50,826 nt of DNA. Origin: JBFMFR01 sp040752025 (GTDB taxonomy: Bacteria; Chloroflexota; Anaerolineae; Anaerolineales; UBA4823). The stretch covers positions 1 through 50,826 of the forward strand of contig JBFMFR010000052.1 in NCBI GenBank assembly GCA_040752025.1. The letters are read 5' to 3'. The notes beneath the pieces were generated by a model, which saw nothing but the letters and a program-made list of their open reading frames with translations, made no database searches and was not told where the DNA came from. This document shows positions 1 through 8,094 of the stretch, in pieces. Each line of letters begins with the position of its first letter. The first letter of the stretch is position 1. The position numbers and the translations under genes were made by a program.

Positions 1-55
1 GCATCACTTCCAGCAGAAGCGGGAAATCGTCGATCCGTTCAGTGGTAATGTTCAT
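1..55 (-). CDS. Transposase N-terminus, partial (IS1634/IS4-like)
   Basis: Reading leftward from an ATG at 55, the first 18 codons give MNITTERIDDFPLLLEVM, and the gene then runs off the window. The pattern T-T-E-R-I-D-D-x-P-L-L-L is typical of the extreme N-terminus of DUF4277/IS1634-type transposases of the IS4 superfamily, which catalyse DDE cut-and-paste transposition. Only 18 residues are visible, so the family call rests on that pattern. An 8-bp inverted repeat lies directly upstream of the ATG, and the next gene leftward (HNH) stops at 96, so the IS end should lie between about 76 and 95. Confidence 0.55.
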   Translation of the reverse strand, partial: MNITTERIDDFPLLLEVM

Positions 56-75
56 CTCAGGGGTCATCCCCTGAG
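56..75. repeat. Perfect hairpin abutting the transposase start
   Basis: CTCAGGGG, a TCAT loop and CCCCTGAG form a perfect 8-bp inverted repeat ending right at the transposase ATG (55). In RNA of the transposase strand it would be a stable stem touching the initiation region. Such structures are known in several IS elements to block translation of read-through transcripts. It may also be part of the terminal inverted repeat of the IS. Confidence 0.6.
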
Positions 76-95
76 CTTATCAGGTAATTCGCTTT

Positions 96-1385
96 TTAGC
101 CAGATTTTTCAGCGAATGGACAGTGATTAATTACATCATTCAATTCCAGGACCGGGCCTGTTTCAAGATTTAGCAGAAATACTAGCCCATAAATGTCTAT
201 TACGAAAGGAGTTCCTTCAGGTAAGTCATTGTATGCGACGCGCACTTGCGGATGTGGATTGCATTTAGTTTGAATTATCAGATTGTTTGGAAATCCCTTC
301 CCTTTTAGAATGAAGTCGCGTGCCAAATCATACTTTTGATTACAAGCCTGCTCATGTCCTTGAGAAAGGGCAACTATCCCCAATGCGATCTTGTAAAGCG
401 ATCTACTTATCATTATGGGGTTGAACTTTTTCCCTTTCATCTGGATTGAGAAAGAATACCAGTCATCTCCCAAGTGCTTTTTGTTCTTTATTTGCCCTGT
501 TTTATCTTTTGCTTTTATGTGGATATTTGTGGGGCTTGTTCGCTCCATAGTAATGTTTTGGAAATTGGCTTTGGGGAGTTTACCTTCTTTTGTATATGGC
601 ACAAATTGTACTTGCAACATTCCAACTGGCTCGAATTTGATAAGGGCATTATCTAGTCGCGCCAAGATTCCGTTATTGCATTTGTCGCATACATATCCCT
701 TTGGCAATATCAATTCATCATTGCCCAGAGATTCGGGGAATATATGTTCTTCGGAAGAAAAAACGGCTATTTTTGTTAGACAGTATATGCACTGGGCTGT
801 CTGTGGTGTGGCTGAACTATGCAAAGTTTGGTACCTTGCACTTTTTTCTACCTGAGAGATGATATCAAATAGAATATAAACAAGAGTATAACCTTCGAGA
901 GTGTATTCGTGAAATTGATGCCAAAATAATGGCCCAACTATGGGTAAGTTTGCTAAACTCCTCAAATATTTCTGTGCATTTTCATTTTGGTTGAAATAAT
1001 TACCATCTGAGAGAATCTGATAGATTTTCTCGGCCGTCATGTTTTCGCCGTTAATGTTGATACTTAGCCGCCCCGTATTTAGATTCTCAATAACCGATTC
1101 GATGTGTTTTACGGTTTCGACAGAAATTTCGTCTGCAAATTTTTCCTGCAAAAACATCCAAACTTTTCTGTAATATAGTGAATCTAATGGATTCAAAAAA
1201 CGGCGCATCAAGACAACAAAGCGAACAGTATCTTCGTTGTCGGGAGATTTGTATTCTGCCTGCAAGTTAGTTCCATCGAATTTGACTTGCAGTTTGAAAG
1301 GGTCTTTGTCGGCTAACTTATCAACGACATCCCTGACTTTGTGATAGTGCCGTTTGAAATCACGAAACATGACTGTAAACACCAT
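96..1385 (-). CDS. HNH endonuclease-like protein
   Basis: 429 residues from ATG 1385; a second ATG at 1370 is also possible, and neither has a clear ribosome binding site. Residues about 199-236 carry a zinc-bound HNH signature: CIYC (C199, C202), then EHIFPESLGN (H214), then CDKCNN (C233, C236). This C-x2-C / E-H-I-x-P / C-x2-C-N pattern is characteristic of HNH nucleases, which cut DNA using one metal and a catalytic His. The N-terminal 190 residues and C-terminal 190 residues are not recognised. The gene is visibly AT-richer than everything to its right and sits against an IS, so recent acquisition is likely. A defence or mobile-element role is possible but not shown; no partner gene is visible. 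Confidence 0.7.
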   Translation of the reverse strand: MVFTVMFRDFKRHYHKVRDVVDKLADKDPFKLQVKFDGTNLQAEYKSPDNEDTVRFVVLMRRFLNPLDSLYYRKVWMFLQEKFADEISVETVKHIESVIENLNTGRLSININGENMTAEKIYQILSDGNYFNQNENAQKYLRSLANLPIVGPLFWHQFHEYTLEGYTLVYILFDIISQVEKSARYQTLHSSATPQTAQCIYCLTKIAVFSSEEHIFPESLGNDELILPKGYVCDKCNNGILARLDNALIKFEPVGMLQVQFVPYTKEGKLPKANFQNITMERTSPTNIHIKAKDKTGQIKNKKHLGDDWYSFSIQMKGKKFNPIMISRSLYKIALGIVALSQGHEQACNQKYDLARDFILKGKGFPNNLIIQTKCNPHPQVRVAYNDLPEGTPFVIDIYGLVFLLNLETGPVLELNDVINHCPFAEKSG

Positions 1386-1545
1386 GGCTGTTGAAACACA
1401 TCTGTATTCTTACATAAGAGAAAAGCGCCTATCGCTTATGTTAGCGGGTGGCGAGACAATCAAGACTTTTACGAGCTACGCGCCTTCGTTGGCTACAAAC
1501 TCGTGATTGATGATTTTATTCTACTCCAAATTAGTAGACTTGTCA

Positions 1546-1789
1546 TCCGAGCGGATCTCAACGCGGCCGGTCATGCTGCCGGGGCGGAGGTCGAGGGGGG
1601 TGGGGGCGAGGAGCAGGAGGATGGGGAAGGTGGCGGCGTCGCCGATGGAGGCGCCGGCCTCCCAGCCGATGCGCAGGACGGCAGCGGGCAGGGGCTGGTC
1701 GGGATAGGCTTTGAGGGTGACGAGGGCGGTTTGGCCGGGGGTGATGACGGCCAGGTCGCCCTCGCTCAGGTTGGTGGTGTGGAACTGCA
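1546..1789 (-). pseudogene. Duplicated C-terminal fragment of the membrane-fusion protein
   Basis: This 244-bp stretch is a near copy of 3227-3467, the 3' end of the fusion-protein gene. By eye it differs by about seven substitutions and one 3-bp insertion. It encodes the barrel segment from LQFHTTNLSEGDLAVITP to PLDLRPGSMTGRVEIRSDD, with no signal peptide, lipoyl or hairpin domain and no recognisable start. On the upstream side (1790-1890) the similarity ends abruptly, and the minus strand reads an unrelated fragment, AERYLTDPDPAYLVVIAAP, in another frame. The segment is therefore a mosaic scar. Either a second complete operon copy has been deleted, or a local duplication occurred. Confidence 0.85.
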
Positions 1790-1930
1790 GCCGGTTGGAG
1801 CGATGGGGCAAATGCGCGCCGGGGCGGCGATGACGACCAGGTAGGCCGGGTCGGGGTCGGTGAGGTAGCGTTCGGCGGCGGCGATGGTGAATAAGCTAAG
1901 GTTTATGCAGCTAACGGGAAGCAGCGTTTT

Positions 1931-2899
1931 CTATGGTAAGCTAAAAACCAGTTTCAGATAGTCAAGAATGAAGGTTTCGATGGGTGGTTGTAAGTTGTTC
2001 TCTGCCCGGAATAATTGCATGGCGTGTTCACCGCTGGCATAAATCTGCATGAAATAATGCTCTCCGGCAGCCGCCCGGCAGGTTTGAGCGCCGGTCTCAT
2101 CATCCTCAGCGGCCAGACACCAGGCTGGTTTGTTCAGTTCCTCCATGGCTTCGACGGCTTCAGAGTAAGCCAGATCCAGCCAGTTGCCCGGCCCCAGCGA
2201 TAAGGCGCCGATGCAGGCTTCGTTGCAGCCATCCACAGCGCCATCGGCGCCGATGCTGGCGCCGATGCCGGCTACACGAGATGAATCCACACCAGGCAGA
2301 GCCGCCGCAGTACGATAAGCAGCGCGGGCATCCAAGATGTGTTTATCCCGTTGGCTGCTGCCGCTGCTTTCCCCATAGCCGCGAAAATCGAAGGTGAAGA
2401 CGGCAAAGGAAAGGCCCTCCTGCATGGGCGGGAAAGGATAGGGGGTATCGAAATATTTTTGGACTGGCGGGGCAGGGATTTGCGCGCCGCGATTTTGCAG
2501 CCATGCGGCCATACCCACATAGAGCCAATCGGTTTGATCGCCGCCCGCCCAGTGCATCAACACAACCACCGGGGCCGGGTTGACAGCCGCCGGATAGTAG
2601 TAACCGACCAGCTTGACGCCGTCATCAGCCTGGAATTCGATTCGCTGCGCCTCGGGCGGCAGAGGGGGCAAAGCAGGCAGAGGCGTCGAGGTAGGTTTGG
2701 CAGTTGGGGAGGGCGGCTGTGCGGTTTCGGTAGGCGTAGCGGTCTCTGTAGGGAGAACGCTGCCCGGGGTCAGGCTGGGCGGAACTGGAGACGACTCGAT
2801 CTTTGTGGTCGGCGTCGCCGTGGGGGCTGCTTCCGGGCTGCATCCGGCCAGCAGCAGAGCAATAATCAAACCAATGCGTATGTAACGTAGGTGAGTCAT
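1931..2899 (-). CDS. Lipoprotein alpha/beta hydrolase
   Basis: 322 residues from ATG 2899, chosen because a lipoprotein signal follows directly (hydrophobic stretch, then LLLAGC with acylated Cys20) and AAGGA lies upstream; the frame extends further only through a TTG. Residues 28-82 are a Pro/Thr-rich linker. The hydrolase fold starts about residue 85: VVVLMHWAGG (oxyanion strand), FDFRGYGESSG, then the nucleophile elbow GASIG (Ser215). An acidic residue in AAEDD (266/267) and H292 in GEHAM fit a catalytic triad. It is most like dienelactone hydrolase or S9-type esterases; the substrate is unknown. It would be anchored on the outer face of the membrane. It is the last gene after the ABC export operon and may be co-transcribed. 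Confidence 0.8.
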   Translation of the reverse strand: MTHLRYIRIGLIIALLLAGCSPEAAPTATPTTKIESSPVPPSLTPGSVLPTETATPTETAQPPSPTAKPTSTPLPALPPLPPEAQRIEFQADDGVKLVGYYYPAAVNPAPVVVLMHWAGGDQTDWLYVGMAAWLQNRGAQIPAPPVQKYFDTPYPFPPMQEGLSFAVFTFDFRGYGESSGSSQRDKHILDARAAYRTAAALPGVDSSRVAGIGASIGADGAVDGCNEACIGALSLGPGNWLDLAYSEAVEAMEELNKPAWCLAAEDDETGAQTCRAAAGEHYFMQIYASGEHAMQLFRAENNLQPPIETFILDYLKLVFSLP

Positions 2900-2941
2900 G
2901 GTCGGTTTTTCCTTTTCTAAATCCAAGAACGAGAGAGGCGT

Positions 2942-3067
2942 TTACACACCGGCAGGTTTTCGCTGCTGGTATACGATAACAATCAGGATCAGCAAAACGA
3001 TTACAAATGCCAGGCTTGCCTTAGAGCGCAGGGTTATTTTATCAACAAACATGAGTGGCATACGCAT
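2942..3067 (-). CDS. Small single-span membrane protein (41 aa)
   Basis: An ATG at 3067 is preceded by AAGGG with a 5-nt spacer and encodes 41 residues. A short basic N-terminus (VDKITLRSKAS) leads into about 16 uninterrupted hydrophobic residues (FVIVLLILIVIVY) and a basic tail QQRKPAG. This charge pattern fits a single transmembrane helix. It lies between the fusion-protein gene and the lipoprotein hydrolase on the same strand and slightly downstream of another tiny frame. The plus-strand frame over the same bases looks like noise. Function unknown; short length keeps confidence moderate. Confidence 0.45.
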   Translation of the reverse strand: MRMPLMFVDKITLRSKASLAFVIVLLILIVIVYQQRKPAGV

Positions 3068-3075
3068 TTCAACCC

Positions 3076-3189
3076 TTACCCGACGATCAAATTACCATGT
3101 TCATCGGGATACATCAAACTGCCGTCTTTAATAAACTCAGGCAAGCGCCTTTTCACTAACTGAATTAATGGAGAAAAAGCGCCGGGCAT
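3076..3189 (-). CDS. Possible 37-residue ORF
   Basis: An ATG at 3189 opens 37 codons ending in MYPDEHGNLIVG and a TAA at 3076-3078, a few bases before the ATG of the 41-residue membrane ORF. The ribosome binding site is weak (GCAGGT close to the ATG). The C-terminal sequence looks protein-like, so this may be a real small gene or the tail of a decayed one. It fills the gap after the fusion-protein stop codon. Confidence 0.2.
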   Translation of the reverse strand: MPGAFSPLIQLVKRRLPEFIKDGSLMYPDEHGNLIVG

Positions 3190-3219
3190 ACCTGCGAAAA
3201 AAAGACTCTGTGGGCGCGG

Positions 3220-4407
3220 CTATTCCTCCGAGCGAATCTCGACGCGGCCGGTCATGCCGGGGCGGAGGTCGAGGGGGGTGGGGGCGAGGAGCAGGAGGAT
3301 GGGGAAGGTGGCGGCGTCGCCGATGGAGGCGCCGGCTTCCCAGCCAATGCGCAGGACGGTGGCGGGCAGGGGCTGGTCGGGATAGGCTTTGAGGGTGACG
3401 AGGGCGGTTTGGCCGGGGGTGATGACGGCCAGGTCGCGCTCGCTCAGGTTGGTGGTGTGGAACTGCAACTGGGCGGCGTCGAGCAGGACCAGGATGGGCG
3501 AGCCGGCGGCGACGCGGGCGCCGGGGGCGACGGCGATCCTGAGCACCGTGCCGTCAGAGGGGGCGATCAAGTGGATGCCGGCGGTGGCCTTTTCGAGGTC
3601 GTTTTGGGCGGAGGCGAGCTGGGCCTGGGCGTTGGCCAGCTCGGCCTGGGCCAGGGCCAATTCGTCCGGGGCGGGACCGGCGGCGTATCTGGCGTAATCG
3701 GCCAGGGCTTTGTCCAGCCTGGCCTGGGCGACCTGCACGTCGTACTCCAGGTTCAAGCGCCGGACGGCGGCGTCGTACTGCGCCTGGGCGTCATTGAGGG
3801 CTTGCAGCAGGCTGCGGCGGGTGGGGTTGTCGGCGGGGTAGTAGCGGTAGGGGTCGAAGGCGGCCAGGGCGGCGTCGAGCCCGGCCTTCATCTGTTTGAA
3901 GGCTTCGGTGGCGTCGAGGCCCTGCAAATAGAGGGGCATGTTGTAGTTTTCGAGCTGGTATTGGGCGTCGCGCAGGGCTTTGGCGTAGCTGGCGATCTCG
4001 CTCAGGGCGGTGGCGCGGGCGGCGCCGGCGTTGGCATCCAGGTTGGCCAGGGCCTGCTGGGCGCGCAGGACGGCCAGCTCGGCAGAGGCGACGGCGGACT
4101 GGTAGGAATCGAGGCCTTCGGCCTCTTCCAGGCGGGCGAGGATATCGCCTTTGCGCACCTGGTCGCCAGCCTGCACGTCGATGGAGAGCAGGTGGCCGCC
4201 GACCTGGAAGGCGAGGGGCAGCTCGGGTTGGGCGGCCTGGATCAGGCCATCGGCCAGGATGGTGAGGCCGGCCTGCTCCGGGGTGGGCGTGGGGGCAGCG
4301 GCGGCGGCGGGGGTGAGGGTGACGCCGGGCTGGATTTCGGGCGGGCGGGGGGAGCAAGCGGCGATGAAGATCAAGACGAGGAGCGGTAAAAGGCGGGGCT
4401 TTCTCAT
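3220..4407 (-). CDS. Lipoprotein membrane-fusion protein (HlyD/MacA-like)
   Basis: 395 residues from ATG 4407, which gives a clean lipoprotein signal (LLVLIFIAAC, Cys18) and AGGAT upstream; the open frame extends further upstream but that part is not protein-like. Order: Ala/Pro/Thr linker; first half of the lipoyl domain near 50-85 (VGGHLLSIDVQAGDQVRKGD); a long Ala/Gln/Leu-rich alpha-hairpin coiled coil about 90-270; second lipoyl half (APSDGTVLRIAVAPGARV); then a beta-barrel domain. Such proteins bridge an ABC permease to the outside or outer layers in efflux and export. It follows the permease by 57 bp and completes an ATPase-permease-fusion protein operon. Its last 240 bp are duplicated at 1546-1789. 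Confidence 0.88.
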   Translation of the reverse strand: MRKPRLLPLLVLIFIAACSPRPPEIQPGVTLTPAAAAAPTPTPEQAGLTILADGLIQAAQPELPLAFQVGGHLLSIDVQAGDQVRKGDILARLEEAEGLDSYQSAVASAELAVLRAQQALANLDANAGAARATALSEIASYAKALRDAQYQLENYNMPLYLQGLDATEAFKQMKAGLDAALAAFDPYRYYPADNPTRRSLLQALNDAQAQYDAAVRRLNLEYDVQVAQARLDKALADYARYAAGPAPDELALAQAELANAQAQLASAQNDLEKATAGIHLIAPSDGTVLRIAVAPGARVAAGSPILVLLDAAQLQFHTTNLSERDLAVITPGQTALVTLKAYPDQPLPATVLRIGWEAGASIGDAATFPILLLLAPTPLDLRPGMTGRVEIRSEE

Positions 4408-4464
4408 AGGTTTTATCCTGTGTGGAATGAATGACGCAGGGGCCCTGCGAAGCAAATGTCCTGC

Positions 4465-7254
4465 TTAGCTCATGCGCAAGATTTCGACGGCTTTGCGTTT
4501 GATGATGCGGCGAGCCGATAATACGGCGCCCAAGATGGCAGCCAGGATGACCATGATGACAATGAAGGGCATGACGGTGGTATCGAGGGCAAACCTTTGC
4601 GGGCGCTGGGCGATGGCGTTATCGGCCAGGGAGAAGAGGTAGGCCATGCTGGCGCCGGCCAGGATGCCGGCCAGGGCGGCGCTGAGGGTCATGGCGATGG
4701 CTTCCAGGCTGAGCATGCCGTTCAATTCCCAGTTGCGGGCCCCGACGGCTTTGAGCATGCCGATCTCCAGGCGGCGGGCGTAAATGCTGACGTAGATGAC
4801 GGCAAAGACGCCGAAGACGGCGGTGACAAAGCTGATCAGGGTGAGCACCAGCAGGAAAACCTGCTCTTGCATGCGGTCGGCGCGGGCAAACTTCAGGCGC
4901 ACCTCGGTCAGGCGGGTCCAGATGGGATAGTCGCGGCCGAAGGTTTCGTAGATGGCGCTTTGAACGGTTTCCGGGTCGGCGTCCGGGGTTAGACCGGCCA
5001 GGATGCGATCCAAAATCGGGTCGTCGGGAGGCGGCAGGGCCTGTTTGGGGTCGCTGGTGATGCGGCGGAAAGCTTCCAAAGAGATCAAGGCCGTGCCGCC
5101 GGATAGGGCCTGGGTGCGGATGCGTCCAATGCCATCAAAGCCGGGGACGCGGCGGGCGATGCCAACGACGGTCAGCTCTTCTTCGTGATCCAGGCCTTGG
5201 CCCTCGACTTTAATGCGGCCGCCGAGGGGGATGGCCAGGCCTTCGGCCATGCCCTGGCCGATGATCACGGCGGTGGGATCGGCGGCGATGCGGGTCAAGG
5301 CGTCGGGCCCACCGGCGACGAAGATGAGCATGTCGGTGTACAGAACCTGGTTGAGGTCAGCGGTGACGCCTAACAGGGTCACCTGCCCGTCGCGCATGCC
5401 GACTACATCGGAAACCCGGGCGCGGTAATCGTAGGAAAGCCCAACGGCCTGGTCGATGCCGGGCACGCGGCGCAGCTCCCGGCTGGCGAAGCTGGGGCGC
5501 AAGCGCGACAGGGCGGCGAACTCGGGCTGCTGCCAGCGGGAAGAACTGAGGATCTCGAGCGGCGCGCCCGAGCGCAGGCGCACGTCGGTCTCGATATTGG
5601 CGTTGCTGACGGCGCTTTGGGTGGCCAGGAAGCTGGGCAAGACGCCGCTGAAGAGGATCAAGAGGGAGATCAGGGTGTTGCGCTCGGCGCCGCGGCCGAC
5701 GTTGCGCCTGGCAAAATAGACCAGGCGGGGGGCCAGCAGGCCGGCAGCCAGGAGGATGAGCTTTTCCAGGGGGCGGGTGAAAATGAAGAAAACGAAGACC
5801 AGGCCAACGACCATGAAGATCAGCGCGCCCAGGATGATGGTGGCCTGGACGGCGGGAATGCCGAAGCTGGAGGCCAGGTCCAGGCCGACCAGCATGACAA
5901 CGACCAGCATCATGCCCAGGCCGATGATGAAGAGGCGGAGGTTGGGGCTGCGCTCGCGCAACTGCTCCAGGTCTTCGAGCTGGATGTTGTTGGCCACACC
6001 GGGGTTGATGGCATGGATGACTTTGGTTTTGGCGGCGTCCTGGGCGGGGCGGATGGCGCTGACGAGCAGCATCAGACAGGCCGAAAGGATGGTGGGCAGG
6101 ATGGCGGTCAGGCTGACGACCGGATGGATGGTGGTGACCAGGCCTTCCTGGCTCATCTGGTACTCGATGAAGGGCAGGACGAGATAGGCGGTGACGATTT
6201 GCCCGAGAACGATGCCCAGGCTGACCCCGATGGCGCCGATGACAAAGACTTCGAAGATGACGATGCCGAACAACAACTGGCGCTGGCTGCCGAGGATGCG
6301 CAGGATGGCCATTTCGCGGCGCTGCTCCTGCACGTTGGTCATCACCAGGGTGTAAACCAGCAGGCCAACCACGCCGAGGGACATCAAGCCGTAGGTGGTG
6401 ATGAGGGCCTGGACCGCCAGAAAGGCCTGGGCGGATTGGTCCAGGGCCTGGGCTTTGTCCAGGCGGTAGACATACTGGTCGCCCAGGGCAGCCTGGACGT
6501 TCACAGCGACCTCACGCACGCTCAGGGCGGCGTCTTCGGCGTTGCCGGCTTCGTACAAGGCCGGTTCGACCAGGGCGATCAATTCTTCTGCCCGCCCGGG
6601 CAGGCCGAGGAACTGCTGGGCGTCTTGGATATGGACGAGGATGCCATTGTCAACGCCGGCGCCGGCGACGCCGTTCTGGCGGACAATGGCGGCGACGGTG
6701 AAGCGCCCGACGGCGCGGCGCTGGCTGCTGCCAACCGCGGCGGCTTCACCTTTTTCACGGGTTTTGGGAAAGCTGTAGGAGACGTCGATGGGGTCGCCAA
6801 CTTGCAGGTCCCCCAGGCTCAAGACGGTGGATTCCAGGACGGCGGCCTGCATGTCGCCCAACTGGTAAGTGCCCGATATAACTTCGATCTGGCCGATATT
6901 TTCGGCGGGATCGAGGGCGATCATGCGGGCGTCGCCGGAGGAAGCCCCGGCGGTCAGCTCGACTTCGCTGGAAAAGCGCGGGTAGACGGCGGTGATGCGT
7001 TCATCGGCCGCCAGGATGCGCTGGGCGGTTTCGTCGACGAGGATGAACTGCTCGGGGCTGGTGTCGGGGCGGCTCACAGCCAGGTCGTAGCGCCCGGTGG
7101 CGGAGGCGACCAGATCTACGTTAGAGCGGCGGATGGTTTCGACCGTGGCGCTCATGGCGATGATCAGGCCAGTGCTGACGATCAAGGAGAGCAGCATCAG
7201 GATGGTGCGCACCTTGCGCCGGCGGAAGTTCTTCAGGACGTATTTGAAGATCAT
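4465..7254 (-). CDS. ABC transporter permease, two FtsX domains
   Basis: 929 residues. An N-terminal membrane helix (about 13-35) follows the basic NFRRRKVRTI segment typical of MacB/LolC/FtsX permeases. Then comes a large extracytoplasmic MacB-type domain; the first FtsX core about 285-405, containing MAILRILGSQRQLLFG; a central pair of helices about 440-520; a second extracytoplasmic domain; and a second FtsX core about 805-925, containing EIGMLKAVGARNWEL. This 8-10 helix layout is that of mechanotransmitting (type VII) exporters that move lipoproteins, peptides or drugs without a channel through the permease. The start ATG overlaps the ATPase stop by 4 nt (ATGA), so the two are translationally coupled. 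Substrate unknown. Confidence 0.92.
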   Translation of the reverse strand: MIFKYVLKNFRRRKVRTILMLLSLIVSTGLIIAMSATVETIRRSNVDLVASATGRYDLAVSRPDTSPEQFILVDETAQRILAADERITAVYPRFSSEVELTAGASSGDARMIALDPAENIGQIEVISGTYQLGDMQAAVLESTVLSLGDLQVGDPIDVSYSFPKTREKGEAAAVGSSQRRAVGRFTVAAIVRQNGVAGAGVDNGILVHIQDAQQFLGLPGRAEELIALVEPALYEAGNAEDAALSVREVAVNVQAALGDQYVYRLDKAQALDQSAQAFLAVQALITTYGLMSLGVVGLLVYTLVMTNVQEQRREMAILRILGSQRQLLFGIVIFEVFVIGAIGVSLGIVLGQIVTAYLVLPFIEYQMSQEGLVTTIHPVVSLTAILPTILSACLMLLVSAIRPAQDAAKTKVIHAINPGVANNIQLEDLEQLRERSPNLRLFIIGLGMMLVVVMLVGLDLASSFGIPAVQATIILGALIFMVVGLVFVFFIFTRPLEKLILLAAGLLAPRLVYFARRNVGRGAERNTLISLLILFSGVLPSFLATQSAVSNANIETDVRLRSGAPLEILSSSRWQQPEFAALSRLRPSFASRELRRVPGIDQAVGLSYDYRARVSDVVGMRDGQVTLLGVTADLNQVLYTDMLIFVAGGPDALTRIAADPTAVIIGQGMAEGLAIPLGGRIKVEGQGLDHEEELTVVGIARRVPGFDGIGRIRTQALSGGTALISLEAFRRITSDPKQALPPPDDPILDRILAGLTPDADPETVQSAIYETFGRDYPIWTRLTEVRLKFARADRMQEQVFLLVLTLISFVTAVFGVFAVIYVSIYARRLEIGMLKAVGARNWELNGMLSLEAIAMTLSAALAGILAGASMAYLFSLADNAIAQRPQRFALDTTVMPFIVIMVILAAILGAVLSARRIIKRKAVEILRMS

Positions 7255-7982
7255 ACGCTGCCTGGTGTTCCCGAGGCGGGCGACTCCAGCTCGGGTGGAG
7301 GGCCCTCGCCGTCCCAGATCTTGCCATCGCGCATATGGATCAAGCGGCGGGAAAATTCGGCCATGCGCGGGTCGTGGGTGACGAAGATGATGGTCATGCC
7401 CTCTTGATTGAGGCTGGCCATCAGGCGCATGATGGCCAGGCCCGATTCACTGTCCAGGTCGCCGGTGACCTCATCGCCGATCAGGATGGGCGGGTTGTTG
7501 GCCAGGGCGCGGGCGATGGCGACGCGCTGCTGCTGTCCGCCAGAGAGCTCGCCGGGGTAATGGTGGGCGCGGTCGGCCAGGCTCACTTTTTCGAGCAGGC
7601 TGACGGCGCGCTGGCGGCGTTCCTTGCGGCTGGTTTTAGCCAACACCATGGGCGCTTCGACGTTTTCCTGGGCGGTGAAATTGGCCAAAAGGTTGTAATT
7701 CTGGAAGACAAACCCCATCTTTTGCAGGCGCAGGCGGGCCAACTGGTTTTCTGTCATGGAGACCAGGTTTTCGCCATCGATGACCACATGGCCGCGTCCG
7801 GGTTCATCCAGCCCGCCGATGATATTGAGCAGGGTGGTTTTGCCGGAGCCGCTGGGGCCCATCAGGCAGACGAAGTCGCCCTGTTCGATCTCCAGGGAAA
7901 CGCCGCGCAGGGCCGGAACGGCTTCCTTGCCCATGAGATAGGATTTGTGGATGTTGTCGATTTGGATGAAGGGGTGGGTCAT
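7251..7982 (-). CDS. ABC transporter ATPase (LolD/MacB type)
   Basis: 243 residues. Walker A is GPSGSGKTT (42-50), the Q-loop is FVFQNYNL, the signature is LSGGQQQR, and the H-loop His is in FVTHDPRMAE. The Walker B region reads ILIGDEVTGDLD, whereas most relatives have ADEPTGNLD; the catalytic Glu is retained. It powers the FtsX-type permease encoded next, with which it overlaps by 4 nt. No Shine-Dalgarno is obvious, but a -10-like TACAAT ends exactly 6 nt before the ATG, which suggests a leaderless message starting at the gene. It is the first gene of the export operon. Confidence 0.95.
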   Translation of the reverse strand: MTHPFIQIDNIHKSYLMGKEAVPALRGVSLEIEQGDFVCLMGPSGSGKTTLLNIIGGLDEPGRGHVVIDGENLVSMTENQLARLRLQKMGFVFQNYNLLANFTAQENVEAPMVLAKTSRKERRQRAVSLLEKVSLADRAHHYPGELSGGQQQRVAIARALANNPPILIGDEVTGDLDSESGLAIMRLMASLNQEGMTIIFVTHDPRMAEFSRRLIHMRDGKIWDGEGPPPELESPASGTPGSV

Positions 7983-7988
7983 GTCTTA

Positions 7989-7994
7989 ATTGTA
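7989..7994 (-). promoter_or_regulatory. -10-like hexamer for leaderless ABC operon
   Basis: TACAAT on the minus strand, separated by 6 nt from the ATG at 7982. At this spacing transcription would begin at or within a base or two of the A of ATG. No convincing -35 lies 17 nt upstream. The same 6-nt arrangement is seen at 18088 and 36763. Confidence 0.45.
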
Positions 7995-8054
7995 CCTTAC
8001 TACTCTTCATTTTCCGGGTAAGAAAGCAGCACTGGAAAGGGTGCTCTCCAACAT

Positions 8055-8094
8055 AAACAACGCCCCTCGGTGGATAATCCGAAGGGCGTTGTTT
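8055..8094 (-). terminator. Terminator hairpin after the PIN toxin gene
   Basis: AAACAACGCCC pairs with GGGCGTTGTTT (11 bp), continued inward by 4 bp after a mismatch, with an 8-nt loop. The hairpin starts immediately after the toxin stop codon and lies in front of the ABC operon. The minus-strand stem ends in TTGTTT, which serves as a short U-rich tail. Confidence 0.7.

Noticed and set aside
1424..1453. Stem-rich GCGCC...GTTAGCGGGTGGCG sequence resembling an integron attC
   Set aside because: The core does not match GTTRRRY/RYYYAAC and there is no integrase or cassette array; a simple hairpin is the better reading.
2898..3131. 77-codon plus-strand ORF
   Set aside because: It is antisense to the 41-residue membrane ORF, with no ribosome binding site and a random-looking composition.
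3409..4389. 326-codon plus-strand frame rich in Gly, Val and Gln
   Set aside because: Shadow of the membrane-fusion protein gene, whose lipoyl and barrel domains are unmistakable.
5617..7407. 596-codon plus-strand open frame
   Set aside because: It is antisense to the FtsX permease with a low-complexity composition; the permease frame has clear domains.
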